Shown here: positions 22,988 through 33,319 of the stretch, one piece after another | Layout: each line of letters begins with the position of its first letter | Numbering within the stretch: the first letter of the stretch is position 1 | NCBI GenBank assembly: GCA_027946365.1 | Contig: JAPEUQ010000007.1 | Span: 1,240,001-1,304,000 of the forward strand | Length of the DNA: 64,000 nt | From: Kalmusia sp. IMI 367209 | Taxonomy: Eukaryota > Ascomycota > Dothideomycetes > Pleosporales > Didymosphaeriaceae | Reading direction: 5' to 3' | The notes under the pieces: generated by a model | Told to the model about the DNA's origin: nothing | The model's input: the letters and a program-made list of their open reading frames with translations, nothing else | Databases searched by the model: none | Translations under genes and position numbers: made by a program

Positions 22988-24285
22988 GGTGGTGTTTCGG
23001 TCCCTTCAGGAAGGTGACATCTGCAGGGTCCGTCTGGGATGCAGAGGTATGTTTGGGAGAAGGGTACGTGGATGCTGTGGTACGTCGGTTTGTTTTCTGG
23101 TGGTATCTAGTGCATGGATTGGTGTGCGGGCTGGCTGTCAGAGGTGCAGACGGTGCTTGTGGCGGTTGCGTTTCGAGTGAGGTCGATTGACTGGGGTGTA
23201 AATAGTCGCAAAACAGGCACCGAATGAGTGGAAAGCACGCTGAAGCGATTGCAGAGGACTACAGAGTGCTAGTAATGAGCGACGGGCACGGAGTGCAAGC
23301 AAGCAAACACAGAGGAACTCAGGCCTAAAGGAGGGGGCGATAGGACTCGATTGTGGGTAAAGGAGAGGCCATGGGGGTAGCTTATCGAATGAAGGGGTCC
23401 ATCTTGGCGTGCATGCATATTGATCCGTCGGTGCAACGGGCCACTCGACGCACTAAGCACAGGCGCCTCTTAACGTGCCTCTCTCCGCACACGCATACTC
23501 GACTGCTCGTTTCTGTGTCCGGCCTATCTGCACGGTAGCACACAGAGGCCAGCTGCAGAGCGTGATTTGTTGACGCGCCGGCAACATGCACACCACACGC
23601 GAGCACCACACGCCAGACTAGGACGTGTACCGTCGCTCGCGCAGCCAATTGCTCTCGACGGATGGTGCGGACTGGCGTGCTAGCGCCACACAGGCGCCCC
23701 TCTTCTTTCGAAACAACGACGTCGGTCTGCCAACCATCCCATACTCACCTCGGTACTATCAAAAGCGCCTGTCACCATCGCGCGGCATGAGCTATCCCCT
23801 CTACCGTGACAACAGAACATTCTACGGCCAAGTGCGTTGGCCTCTATCCACATTCTTCGTCACTGCATCGTGCAAACCCGGGCGCAACCCAGCACACACA
23901 ATCGCTCTAGTGATGCTTTGAAACAGCCTCCTCGAAGTTGGTTCGCATGCTTAGCGCGAACATGTGGTGCGCCTCGTCCGATTTCCGTCTCACTCAGCCT
24001 TGCGGACTACCACCATCATCTCTACGGAGAGTGAGCCTGGCCGCTCCGACGACCACCAAACCGCCCCAAGACCGCGGTCCTCAACGCACTCAAGAACACA
24101 ACAGAAAGATTCTCAAGATGAAAGAGTTGGGCTTCCATCTCACAGCGACTGTGCAAAGCTTTCCAAAATAAAATCGAAATGCAAAACCAGGCAGCTCAGG
24201 TCCACTTGACCATGTACTGAAATGAGCCACTCTCTTCGTGAGTGTCGACAACCCGACCCGGTCACCCTTCCGCGCTGATTCTTTA
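22988..24285. other. Intergenic, upstream of the Rab GAP gene
   Basis: This 1.3-kb stretch contains the gyp5-like promoter on its left. It has several open frames shorter than 100 codons, none with signals of being a gene. Confidence 0.4.
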
Positions 24286-25218
24286 CTAATTCTTCGACGC
24301 TTGATCCATCACCCACTCACACTCGTCCACCTTCCCTTCTACTTCCTCCCAATTTGATACCTCCATATCCTCCAATGTCTCTGTATTTTTCCTCAACCAC
24401 TGCCACTGCGTCGCCACAGTCACCAGCTTCTGGAACAACTCCATTGTACTCCATCCCATGACTTCCTTGTCCGTAAACATCAGCAGCTTATCAAGATCGG
24501 TGACGTGATGCTTCATAGCCTCCGCCATCTTCCTCGTAGCATACCCTTCTGCAGGGCCAGCAACGAGAGTCGCCCAAACAGCCGGGTCCAGCGGCCGTCG
24601 GCCGGGGTGTAGTATGTCGTAGTTCTCAGGCGGGAAGTAGGGCACGAGCATCGTAGGCCGCTTCCTGCTCTCGACGGTGAGATATTGGCCGTTGTCACCC
24701 TTGTGCCATTCGCGCAGCGTGTCGTACCGCAGCACAATCTTGAACGACAGGTCTCGCTTCGCTCGGTACATCTGGCACATGATAGCGCGGTTCTGCGCTA
24801 TCTGCTCGGGAAGTAGTGTTCGCGTTACGAGAAAAAGTATCTCTTCTAGTATGTGCCGGCCGTCGGGCTCTCGCTCTTTCTTCAGCTCCAGCATAGCTAT
24901 TAGGAGTGCCGTCCAGTTAGTTTTCGGATCCACATCGTTGCGGAGCACGTCCATGACGACCAAGGTCTGCGGGTATACACGTCCGAATTCCAGGATCGCG
25001 TCAAGGGAAGCGTCGAGTGTGCCGGCGAAGGGCGAGGGTGTCGTTGGTTCGAGGAAGTAGTGCGCTGGAGCCTGCTTCTCGTTCGGATTCGGCTGCGTGT
25101 GTAGAGTTGTGACTGTCGTCGCTGGTGCCAGCGGGTTACCACGCCTGGGTAGGGCTCTGCGGGCTCTGTCACTTCGCGACGCGTGCTTAGCGGTGCGACT
25201 GTCTTGGGGTTGAGGCAT
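24286..25218 (-). CDS. Conserved-looking protein of unknown function, 310 residues
   Basis: Single exon. The first 55 residues are basic, Pro/Thr-rich and probably disordered. The rest is a soluble, mostly helical domain with many Trp and Leu residues, for example F-G-R-V-Y-P-Q-T-L-V-V-M-D-V near residue 78 and Y-D-T-L-R-E-W-H-K-G near 164. There is no signal peptide, membrane helix or obvious catalytic motif. Composition and length argue for a real gene, because the balanced amino-acid use is unlike the arginine-rich shadow frames. I cannot name the family. It lies in the same orientation as its neighbours, 480 bp from the methyltransferase start-side gene, with no sign of co-regulation. Confidence 0.7.
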   Translation of the reverse strand: MPQPQDSRTAKHASRSDRARRALPRRGNPLAPATTVTTLHTQPNPNEKQAPAHYFLEPTTPSPFAGTLDASLDAILEFGRVYPQTLVVMDVLRNDVDPKTNWTALLIAMLELKKEREPDGRHILEEILFLVTRTLLPEQIAQNRAIMCQMYRAKRDLSFKIVLRYDTLREWHKGDNGQYLTVESRKRPTMLVPYFPPENYDILHPGRRPLDPAVWATLVAGPAEGYATRKMAEAMKHHVTDLDKLLMFTDKEVMGWSTMELFQKLVTVATQWQWLRKNTETLEDMEVSNWEEVEGKVDECEWVMDQASKN

Positions 25219-25698
25219 GACGAGGTTGCATATGGTTTCAACGATAGTGAGGGAGCATTATTTTAAAGATAAAGAGGTGCTTTGGTTAATATGATGTGGT
25301 GAATTAGTAGAGGCGGTGCCCGGTAAGAGTGAATCAAAACACAAGTGTGAAAGCGAGGGAAAGAACATTCAGGAGTCTACACTAAACGTGCTTGCCAAAG
25401 GTCGGATAGACCATTCAAGGTGTTTTTGTGATACCTCTGCGTCTTCAACATATCCGAACAGCCCACGTGCACAGCTTTGATCAACAAAGTTTGTGGATAC
25501 TCTTCTGCTGAACGACACATCTAGCGTAACTCGGTGCCTACTACATCACTAGATTTTTGACCTAATGACCTTAGACGCCCAGACAGTCCGTATCAGCATT
25601 ACCAGAATTGTCCTCAAACGTATGATAGCTTTCCAAACCAGACAACCACCCATCGCTCCCATCGTCCACTAACCCCCCACACTCATATAACAACCCTC
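25219..25698. other. Intergenic region
   Basis: The region of 480 bp holds the promoter of the 310-residue protein and the 3' flank of the methyltransferase. Nothing else is seen. Confidence 0.4.
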
Positions 25699-26400
25699 TC
25701 ATCCTCCTCCACCCTTCCGCCCAATGATCCACAAAAAGGTCGCATCAACATTACTCTCTCTCACCTCCCTTACTAGTACCTCCAACCCAGCCTCGCCCAC
25801 CATCTTCACACTGCCCTCCGCTCCCCAGGCGCTCCAGTACATCCAACCTTCCTCCTCACCCAACCACTTCTCATTGACCCCATGCTCCGACTCTTCCGCC
25901 GCAAAATTCGCAAGGAAATACCCGCCGGGCTTCAACCACGTCGCGATCTTCTGCATGAGCAGCGTCTGCTCGGCACGCGGCAGGTGGATGATAGAATAGA
26001 AGCCCGTCACGGCGTCGAACGAAGAAGGCGGAAAGTCGAGCTGCAGCATATCGCCCTCGATCAGCTCGACCCTCCCCTTCTCTGCAAACTCGGCGAGGTT
26101 CTCACGCGCGAGGCCGATCTGCGTGCTGGAGAGGTCGTTGGCTGTCACGTGTATTTTCGGCGTGGCGTTCTCGAGCACGGCTTTCGTGCTCGGTATGCCA
26201 GCGCCGCATCCCAGCTCTAGCACTTTTGCTTCTTCCTGGCCCGTAGCATTCAGGAGCGATAGGAGGCGGGCGAGGTAGTCTAGGCGGATATGGTCGAGGA
26301 CCGTGCCGAGCCTGGTGTTGTAGGTGGGTGCTATGGCGTCGTAGGCGGATTTGAGGCGGGCCTTTAGGTCCGGAGGGAGGGTGTTGGTAGATTCCGCCAT
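25699..26400 (-). CDS. SAM-dependent methyltransferase, class I
   Basis: Single exon, 233 residues. Motif I (V-L-E-L-G-C-G-A-G, about residue 60) binds S-adenosylmethionine. The post-I acidic residue lies in V-T-A-N-D-L-S, motif II is near E-G-D-M-L-Q-L-D-F, and motif III near L-K-P-G-G-Y-F. This is the UbiE/Coq5-like small-molecule methyltransferase arrangement. The middle F-Y-S-I-I-H-L-P-R is typical of fungal members acting on small organic substrates. The substrate is not deducible. No signal peptide or membrane anchor is present, so a cytosolic enzyme is expected. The start at 26400 is the first ATG in frame and gives the usual N-terminal helix before motif I. Confidence 0.88.
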   Translation of the reverse strand: MAESTNTLPPDLKARLKSAYDAIAPTYNTRLGTVLDHIRLDYLARLLSLLNATGQEEAKVLELGCGAGIPSTKAVLENATPKIHVTANDLSSTQIGLARENLAEFAEKGRVELIEGDMLQLDFPPSSFDAVTGFYSIIHLPRAEQTLLMQKIATWLKPGGYFLANFAAEESEHGVNEKWLGEEEGWMYWSAWGAEGSVKMVGEAGLEVLVREVRESNVDATFLWIIGRKGGGG

Positions 26401-27126
26401 TGTTTTAACAGTCTTGCTTCTTGCTGACTTCTGTAGGGTTGTTTATTCTGATAGTGTCGGATTATTGTGGTATTGGGTCATGTACATATATGTTGTTGCT
26501 CGGCTAGGGTAAGATATAGTATGAGTCAGGGTCCCCCGCTTCACACGAGTTGCGCCCTTCTCCTGCATGATTACCTGTGATAAGGGCGATTTTGCATTGT
26601 ATAAGGGATCCCGAAATTGCTTTTCAAGTAATGCTAGCCTACCAACGGTGCTATTTGTGGATCTTGCTTAACGGATTGTACTTGTAGCACAGTCAGAGCC
26701 GACTAGATGCATGTCAAATCACTTCAACAAAGAAATGGTTTGCGAATTGTCCCGAGATCGTTAGTAGAAAAGCTACAATTACGTAGGCCAGATGATATTG
26801 GTGTGACATAGGATAGGAATTTGCTTCAAATCAAATACATGAGTCACAACGATTACTCAAGAATCGCGGATTCTAGTTGAGTGTGCAAGCCCATGTGGCT
26901 AACGGGTTAGCCATGCCAATGACGTGAAAATGGTGGGGATATGGATTGCATGTACAACATGTTGACAGCGTATTCTTGGCCAACATATCGGTAGGTGAAC
27001 CCGTCTCCTTCGAGGCAATGTACCTTCAAAGCTCTTTTGCATCACATGTGTTCGCTGGACCAGTCCCTCTCTTGATATAATACAATAACCACACATATAG
27101 TACATGTATGTACAAAGCACAAGCCG
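26401..27126. other. Intergenic region
   Basis: AT-rich 0.7-kb spacer with the methyltransferase promoter on its left. No gene is supported. Confidence 0.4.
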
Positions 27127-27936
27127 CTACTTTGTCCTCTTGTTCTTCAGCTTGATCGTCTCTCCATTCACAAAGATACCCTTTCCCTTGTATGGTTCCG
27201 GTTTCCTCCACATCCGTATGTTTGCTGCGAATTGCATGACCACCTCTTTCTCTGGTCCTTCCAATAGTAATCGCGTCGGCTGTGGTGTACTTGCTGTAAC
27301 CCCCTTCGGAATCCCCAGCTCAATCGGATGTGAATACCCGACCTTCAGATTCACGAACTTCTGGCCGGGATATTCGGGCTCGACGGTGGTTGCGGTGGTT
27401 TCTACCGAGGCACGATATCCGACACCGTTGAAGCGTAGAATTGCGGAGTGGCCTTCGCTGACGCCGAGTATGTGATTTTGGAGGTAGGCGCGGGTGGTTC
27501 CTGTAGCAAGTTAGCCGCAACGAGGCGGTCGGCGGACGATTGGGCGCGTACCCCACATAGCTTTCTGCTTCTTGTCTAATGAGTCTTGCACGGTGAGTGT
27601 GGGCCCAGAGAGAGCATTATCCTGATTGATGTTCACGTAGGCAGGCACATCCATGGAAAGCTCGCCCAGTGGCCCCTTGATCTGCACCGTTGACATTGCC
27701 TGCGCGCGCGTACCTCTCCCCCTTGCAGACGGCGGGATAACGGTAAAGGTGACGCCTGGCGGGACAGACAGCGGCGCAGAGCCGATCTTAGACTGGCATG
27801 GTGAAGTTGTTGCAAAGCTGCGCACAGCCGCGGGAGCCTGGAACGCGGGCAAAAGGAAGAGGGGGATCGAGTCTGTCGGCGGCGGCAAAGGCGCCAATAT
27901 GCTGCGGGCGCAGCGTCTGCGTGCGGACGCGAACAT
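27127..27936 (-). CDS. mrpl6: Mitochondrial large-subunit ribosomal protein L6 (uL6m)
   Basis: Two exons (27552-27936 and 27127-27500) with a 51-bp intron give 252 residues. The start at 27936 sits in a strong context (CCACCATG); the frame is open further upstream but without a better start. The first 65 residues are Arg/Ser/Pro-rich, as expected for a mitochondrial targeting sequence. Two L6 repeats follow: a first with G-P-L-G-E-L-S-M, and a second with F-N-G-V-G-Y-R and K-V-G-Y-S-H-P-I. The C-terminal E-P-Y-K-G-K-G-I motif is the bacterial-type L6 signature that contacts 23S-type rRNA near the factor-binding site. Length and order match yeast Mrpl6. A housekeeping role in mitochondrial translation is secure. 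Confidence 0.92.
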
Positions 27937-28482
27937 GGTGGATGATGACGATGGCAGCGGGCTCAAGTTTTCTGGAGTCGAGCTGCGTCCCTGCGCGTTC
28001 GCCAAGGATCCAATTGGCCAATGACGGGGAAGCGCGGTTGCCATTAGTTGAGTCCCGTGCTTTTCCGTAGCACAGCTGTCTGACACAGCAATGCGCTTTT
28101 TCCTAGAAATTCCTGGGCTGGATTCATTGATACATCGTCACCTTGTACTCTCCACAAAAAAGCACTGCATACAAAACTACAACATGATACCGCTGTGTCT
28201 AGCGGCTTGTTAATAGGGAAGGGGGCGCGCCATTGGAATATATCGAAATGCGGCACACAATGACTATACCTTGCATACATAAGCGGTTCATTAGTCTCGT
28301 GACGTGGAGAGGTGTAGATGTCACGTTTATCAGTCTCTTCTAGCGTCACAGACAGACCACACAAGATGCAGATAGTGGGGAACGTTGTGAAAGCATTATC
28401 GTTGGAAAAAGTAAAGACTACCTCAACATGTCATCGATTCATTGCAAGATTCTCTGCAAAATTTAAATTCAGTCATTGAGTT
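27937..28482. other. Intergenic region
   Basis: Promoter and leader of the L6 gene on the left and the 3' flank of the AA9 gene on the right. No further gene is supported. Confidence 0.4.
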
Positions 28483-29529
28483 CTAGCCTGTCCAAACTGG
28501 TGGACCAATCCCTTTGAAATTGGTGTGATTTGTCAAGTAGAGTCCATGATTGAAATCTAAGACAACGTTACTACTAATACACTTCTCGATTTCTCTCCTT
28601 TGACTTACTGTAGTTGATATCGGTGTAATTGTAAGATCCAGGGAACTTTGCGAAGGGTCCTGGTGTGCCTAGATAAAGTTAGTTCTAGTCTAAACTCGCA
28701 GAAAAGATATATGAGTGAAGACACATACCTCCACCTACTCCTAGAATATCTACCTGTGCGCAATTGACATAAAATTGCACATATGGGCTGAAGGTAAATT
28801 GCTCTACTCGTAAGAGATACCGACCCGGCGGCGTCGACTCAGGAATCGTGAAATTGAGCTATGTCTCTCTTGTCAGTGTTTGCCTGAACGCTATAGTTGA
28901 CTTCAGTGAGTCGCATACGTCAGACCATGTTTTATTGATCGACCAGTGGGTCGCGTCCACGGCAAGCCACTCTTTTATCTTGAACCAATCACCTTCATCA
29001 CCAACCCATGTACCCAGTCCACTTTCAGGTGCCTTTGCCATATAGATATAGCCGGGACCTTCATGGAAGATGGTGTTATTGTACGGGTTACCGACGTCGA
29101 TTTGGGGGATCACCCGGAATCCGATTTGGCTTCCGGCAATCAGTGCAGCCGTCTCGGTCGCGCCAGCAGATTTGATAGCATCACGACCACAAGTAAAATT
29201 AGTCGAGTCGAGCTGTGCGCCATAGTGAGGGTATTCTTTGCCAAATTGCTCGGAAGGGATGTAAGTTTCGTTTGGTGTCACGTCACTGTGGAACAGAGTT
29301 CGATCAGTACTGTCCCAGAGTTGATGGAACATTCTATTGGAGTCTAGCAGTTACCGCACGTATTGGAATGCATTCGAGGCGGTTCCATTGAAAAGAAGTT
29401 TGCCAAAGAGATCTACTCATGCATTAAGCAATGTTCGTAGGCGTTGTCTGCAATCCGTTGTCGCGTACAGTGTGCTGATGTTTGGCTCAATAAAAGGAGT
29501 AATGTTACTAAATAGATTAGCAGCGACAT
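28483..29529 (-). CDS. AA9 lytic polysaccharide monooxygenase, secreted
   Basis: Six small exons (29469-29529, 29355-29412, 28919-29285, 28729-28858, 28609-28668, 28483-28556) joined by five GT-AG introns of 52-69 bp give 249 residues. The signal peptide (MSLLIYLVTLLLLLSQTSA) is cut before H-Y-L-F-G-K-L-L-F-N-G, so the mature N-terminal His (residue 20) can form the copper-binding histidine brace with the His of I-F-H-E-G-P-G-Y-I-Y-M-A-K. The axial Tyr and nearby Gln lie in V-Q-F-Y-V-N-C-A-Q. The ending G-P-P-V-W is usual for the family. AA9 enzymes oxidatively cut cellulose or other beta-1,4 glucans outside the cell. The family segment usually reading R-H-E reads R-V-E here, so a second-sphere His seems missing. 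No cellulose-binding module is present. Substrate is not deducible. Confidence 0.87.
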
Positions 29530-30594
29530 CGTCGTCTAAACTCGAAACTAGTTGCGAAGAGAAGAGACTGATATCGGCATAATCGCGTTGCCCGTTGAAC
29601 ACTAGATACTTAAGCCCAAACCCAATGTAACATCAAATTAGTCATTCCACTGCACTTCAATGTTTCCGTGACTAGATGGTTCGAGTGCATTCGGACGAAA
29701 TTGAAGGGAGCCAAGAGCGAATTAGCCTAACAGGGCATTCAATGTCCAGTCATATTGGCCACATGCATTATCGGCAATAATGTATACTGTTACAGTAATC
29801 TATTTTAAATATGATTACATTCCAGCATTGCATTTTGGGGGCCTATTCTCAGATCCGCTTGCCGTCTTGCTGTAACTCTGATTGGGAAAGAGAACCTTGC
29901 AATTTAAGCAGATACAGGCAGTGGACAAGAGACAGAGGACTGTTCCCATTTCGTGTCTTATACCTTGGAGTATACCAGCGCATGATATGTCGTTAATTAT
30001 TTATGCTGGTACTGTAGTTGGCAAGCAGTTAGCACAAGGAAAGTCACGTGCTACCGCGATGCCCACCCGCTGGAGCCTTGGAACCAAGATCCCAACAATG
30101 TGGTGCCACTAGTCCCGCTAGGAAGTGTAGAAGGTAGTGCAGCGCGCGCTTCCTCTGCTCCTTCCCTCATCCCTCACCACTGTCACTACGATCTGTTACT
30201 CCTATCCCATCGCACCTGCTATACAGAGCTGACAAGCCACCCTCTAGTAAACTAAGTGCGCTTGGCTCGGGCCGCGCTCTCACCTCGCATATATACCAGT
30301 CCCCTCTTACCCGGTCAACTTCCTGCGGCGTTCTGGCTGTATTAGTGATTCGTACGTTTACTGCTGGCTCTACGCTGCCTATCACCCCTTAGAAACTTTA
30401 GAGAAGTAATCAATTCGTGTCGAACAAATCTCTTACTTTGATATCTAGAAGCTGTTGTCGCTACCAGGCTGATTAGCATATGTCTACGCCCTTGACCCCC
30501 TCGTTCTCCGCTCTCTACTTTTCTTCTTCTCTTCTACAGCCTAACCAGCATACGACCGTCACCGTTCCACATTGCAGACCTACATTTCTCGAAC
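29530..30594. other. Divergent intergenic region, AA9 gene and Kar5-like gene
   Basis: A 1.07-kb shared upstream region. It holds a GGCTAA-type site for the AA9 gene and an AGTCACGTG sequence at 30042-30050, 545 bp before the Kar5-like ATG. No other gene is supported. Confidence 0.4.
29722..29727 (-). promoter_or_regulatory. Possible XlnR/Xyr1 site (GGCTAA)
   Basis: Reads GGCTAA on the gene strand, about 195 bp before the AA9 start codon. GGCTAA-type sites bind the cellulase/xylanase activator XlnR/Xyr1 in moulds. A single hexamer can easily occur by chance. Confidence 0.25.
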
Positions 30595-32482
30595 ATGGTC
30601 ACACCGACCGTCAAGATGGGCCTCCTGCATCGACTAACGATAGCATGCATCATAAGACTCACATTGCATGTCCCCATTGTAGCCGCTCAGCTTGCATCCC
30701 CTCGTGCCAATTCCAATTATGCCATCGATCCTCACTCATTATTGGTTCTGCAAGCGAACGCCATCAATCAGGAGACAGAGTTCAAAGAAACAATGGCTTG
30801 GATTGAAACCCTTCGTTCAGCACCGGCATGCACTCAATTTGCCACTTCAAGGCTTCTCACCGACTGTCAACTACACGATAATCCGTCTGAATTCGTCATG
30901 ACGCACCCAGATCAGAATCTTGAAGACGTACAGAATGAATATGCTCTCAAACTGGCCCTCTGTGAGTACGTTGGAGCTCAACACGATCATCAGATTCGAC
31001 CCAGGGCTCCTCCTAAATGCCACGCGTTCCTTCCATCCACGGAAGCCTGTGGGAAACGCTCTTGGCTTTGGGGGAAAACGGAGGCGCCAAATGATGAGCT
31101 TTGTTACCAGAAAGCAACTAAGTCCGACCTCACCCAATGTCTCATGACAATGCAGTCATCGGCTCAGACTTGGATCTCTTACAGCAACGCCAGGAGTCGT
31201 GCTATGCATATTTGCCATCTCAGCAGGCGCCATATCGATAAGGAACAAGATCTGCAGCTCTACAAAAACTTCACGGTTCTCGTAGCCAAACTGCGTGATT
31301 CTGTTTATTCCTCAGAGTCTATGCTCCAAACGATGAATGACAAGATGCAAGAGCAACTCGACGATTCCCGGCGCTCCTTTGAAGATATCCAACGATCAAC
31401 AGAAGATTGGATGACGTTTGTCAAAGAAGCTCAGAGACAATTCCAGAGGGACTTAGCTCAAACGGAACAGGGAGTTCGTAATGTTCAGTTAGAGCTTGAA
31501 AGCCTGCATCAACGGAGCATTATACAGTCTACCTCGCTGAGCGCCAATTTTGACGCTCGCATGGAAGTATTCCTCGCCAAGTTCATGAACGCGCTCGGGC
31601 ATGCTCAAAATAACACTATTGCAAAGATGACCAAGGATATGGACATCTACTACCAAGAATCAAAAAAGGAGCGTTCCGATCAACTCGAGCGGTATGATGC
31701 AGAGTTGCAGGACGTCCACGAGAAAGGTATACTGGCTCTCGAGCTTCAGCACAAGGCTATCATGGAAAGCTTCGACATCATACAGAAAGGGCTTGACAAT
31801 GAAACCCTCAAGGTCGTTGTAATGAGCGAGAAGCACGACATATTGGGTAGCAAACAGGATGATTCATTGACTAAAGCCTATACTCTCGTTGACGTCTTGG
31901 GTACCCTTGGCTCTCTAGCACAGGGAATCGTAGCTATGTTCGAGACATTTTCCACCATAATCTCTAGTGTGAAGGGCATCATAGTGGGCATGATGCTCCT
32001 CACGGCCTGCTTCTCCACTGCTTACTTGTTTGGCAACATTATCCGTAAGCTTACGCTGAAAATGCTGGCTCTTCTCAACGGCGTTTGTTTTATCGGTTAC
32101 GCTATCTCACGATCGCTCTCCATTCCCGCTATGCCAGGAAAATCATCCGAGACACTTGCTCAGGTCGAGTCTACCGACAATAAATCTCCGTAAGTATCAA
32201 GGACCATCTCTATGATATTTGCTAACTTTTCATAGTTGGGCTCAGATCACCATTGGCATCTTCCTGGTCGCCTGTATTCTTATGTTCCATCTCAAGTCTT
32301 TCGATTGTATGATTAGACTGTCCAATATTATTTCTAGTCGCTCCGGACTTCGTCGCTGGCGATCCCAACCAGGTTCGACTTCGTTTCAACAGAGCAGCAT
32401 AGCCGCCTTGCCAACCTTCCAAGTAGATGAGGAGCTGCGCTTTCGAATGAACAACTTCAAGAGGGCTTCCACAGTCTGCTAA
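30595..32482 (+). CDS. kar5: Nuclear fusion (karyogamy) protein, Kar5/Tht1 family
   Basis: Exons 30595-32189 and 32236-32482 with a 46-bp intron give 613 residues. A second ATG at 30619 is a possible alternative start. A signal sequence (to about residue 31) precedes a Cys-rich lumenal domain with T-S-R-L-L-T-D-C, C-H-A-F and C-Y-Q-K, the Kar5 pattern. A long coiled coil follows (about residues 210-420, with Q-R-S-T-E-D-W and similar heptads). The C-terminus has three membrane helices, the last in exon 2 (I-T-I-G-I-F-L-V-A-C-I-L-M-F). Kar5/Tht1/GEX1 proteins sit in the nuclear envelope and ER near the spindle pole body and are needed for nuclear fusion after mating. The fold-level match is good; the symbol is by analogy. 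Expression would be expected mainly in sexual development. Confidence 0.82.
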
Positions 32483-33319
32483 AAGCATCTTCTTATTCTG
32501 TCAGGATCTGGCTGGCTAACACATGATTACGACTGAGTCTATGTTCCTCTTACAAAAAAAGACTAAGAAGACAGACGGTAAGCAAGGGTTGTCAACAATA
32601 TTCCCTTGTCCGATTAGTCGACTGTTTCGTCATTGGCATTCACCAGTGGGCAACATGAACCAGAGCAAAACTACGGTTTAGGACACCAGACTTCGATACC
32701 GTCACCATTTTGATACATTTATCGGAGACCATTTCGGGATATTTCCCTTCTCTGCCTATTATTCGGACGAAGCGCACCTATCGAGACGCTTTCAATGTTC
32801 ATTATCTCACTGGTTTGCGTTAACACGTCGAGCATTCCTCATGGTAACATCATAGACTGGTGCTTATGAGAGCTTACCATTTCAATAATTTCTCATTAGG
32901 ACTTGAAATTCTGTTTCCGCATCTATGCATGGGGTGGACTTTTTACTGTCATATGTACTACAGGGTGGGTGGCGTAATGTGTTCCTGTCTTCGGATGCAT
33001 TTTCATGGGGTATCTACATGTGATGGGAGTTCAGTGGTTTTACTTTGCTAGTTTAGAGCACATCAGAAACAATTTTAGTCCCGCTTTGAACCCACCATAG
33101 GGTACGTATGCACCATATAAAATGTCCACCATCTCGTGAGATACGCGCAAAGAGGTCCAAAGAATTGAATCAAGCACGCCGAAAACGCATAGCAGAGCCC
33201 TACATGTAACCGAAGCACGACTAGTGTGTTCTATCGATGCCCTTCGCCCGACGCCATTGCTAAATGCCCTTTATTCATCGCCCAACCCGGATCGATATAG
33301 CAAGTTTAACAAAAGTTGG
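32483..33319. other. Convergent spacer
   Basis: The 0.84-kb region separates the 3' ends of the kar5-like gene and ric8. No supported gene is seen on either strand. Confidence 0.4.

Noticed and set aside
29870..30060. Possible tRNA or small RNA gene between the AA9 and kar5 genes
   Set aside because: No B-box-like GGTTCGANTCC or cloverleaf pairing could be found; no tRNA was seen anywhere in the window.
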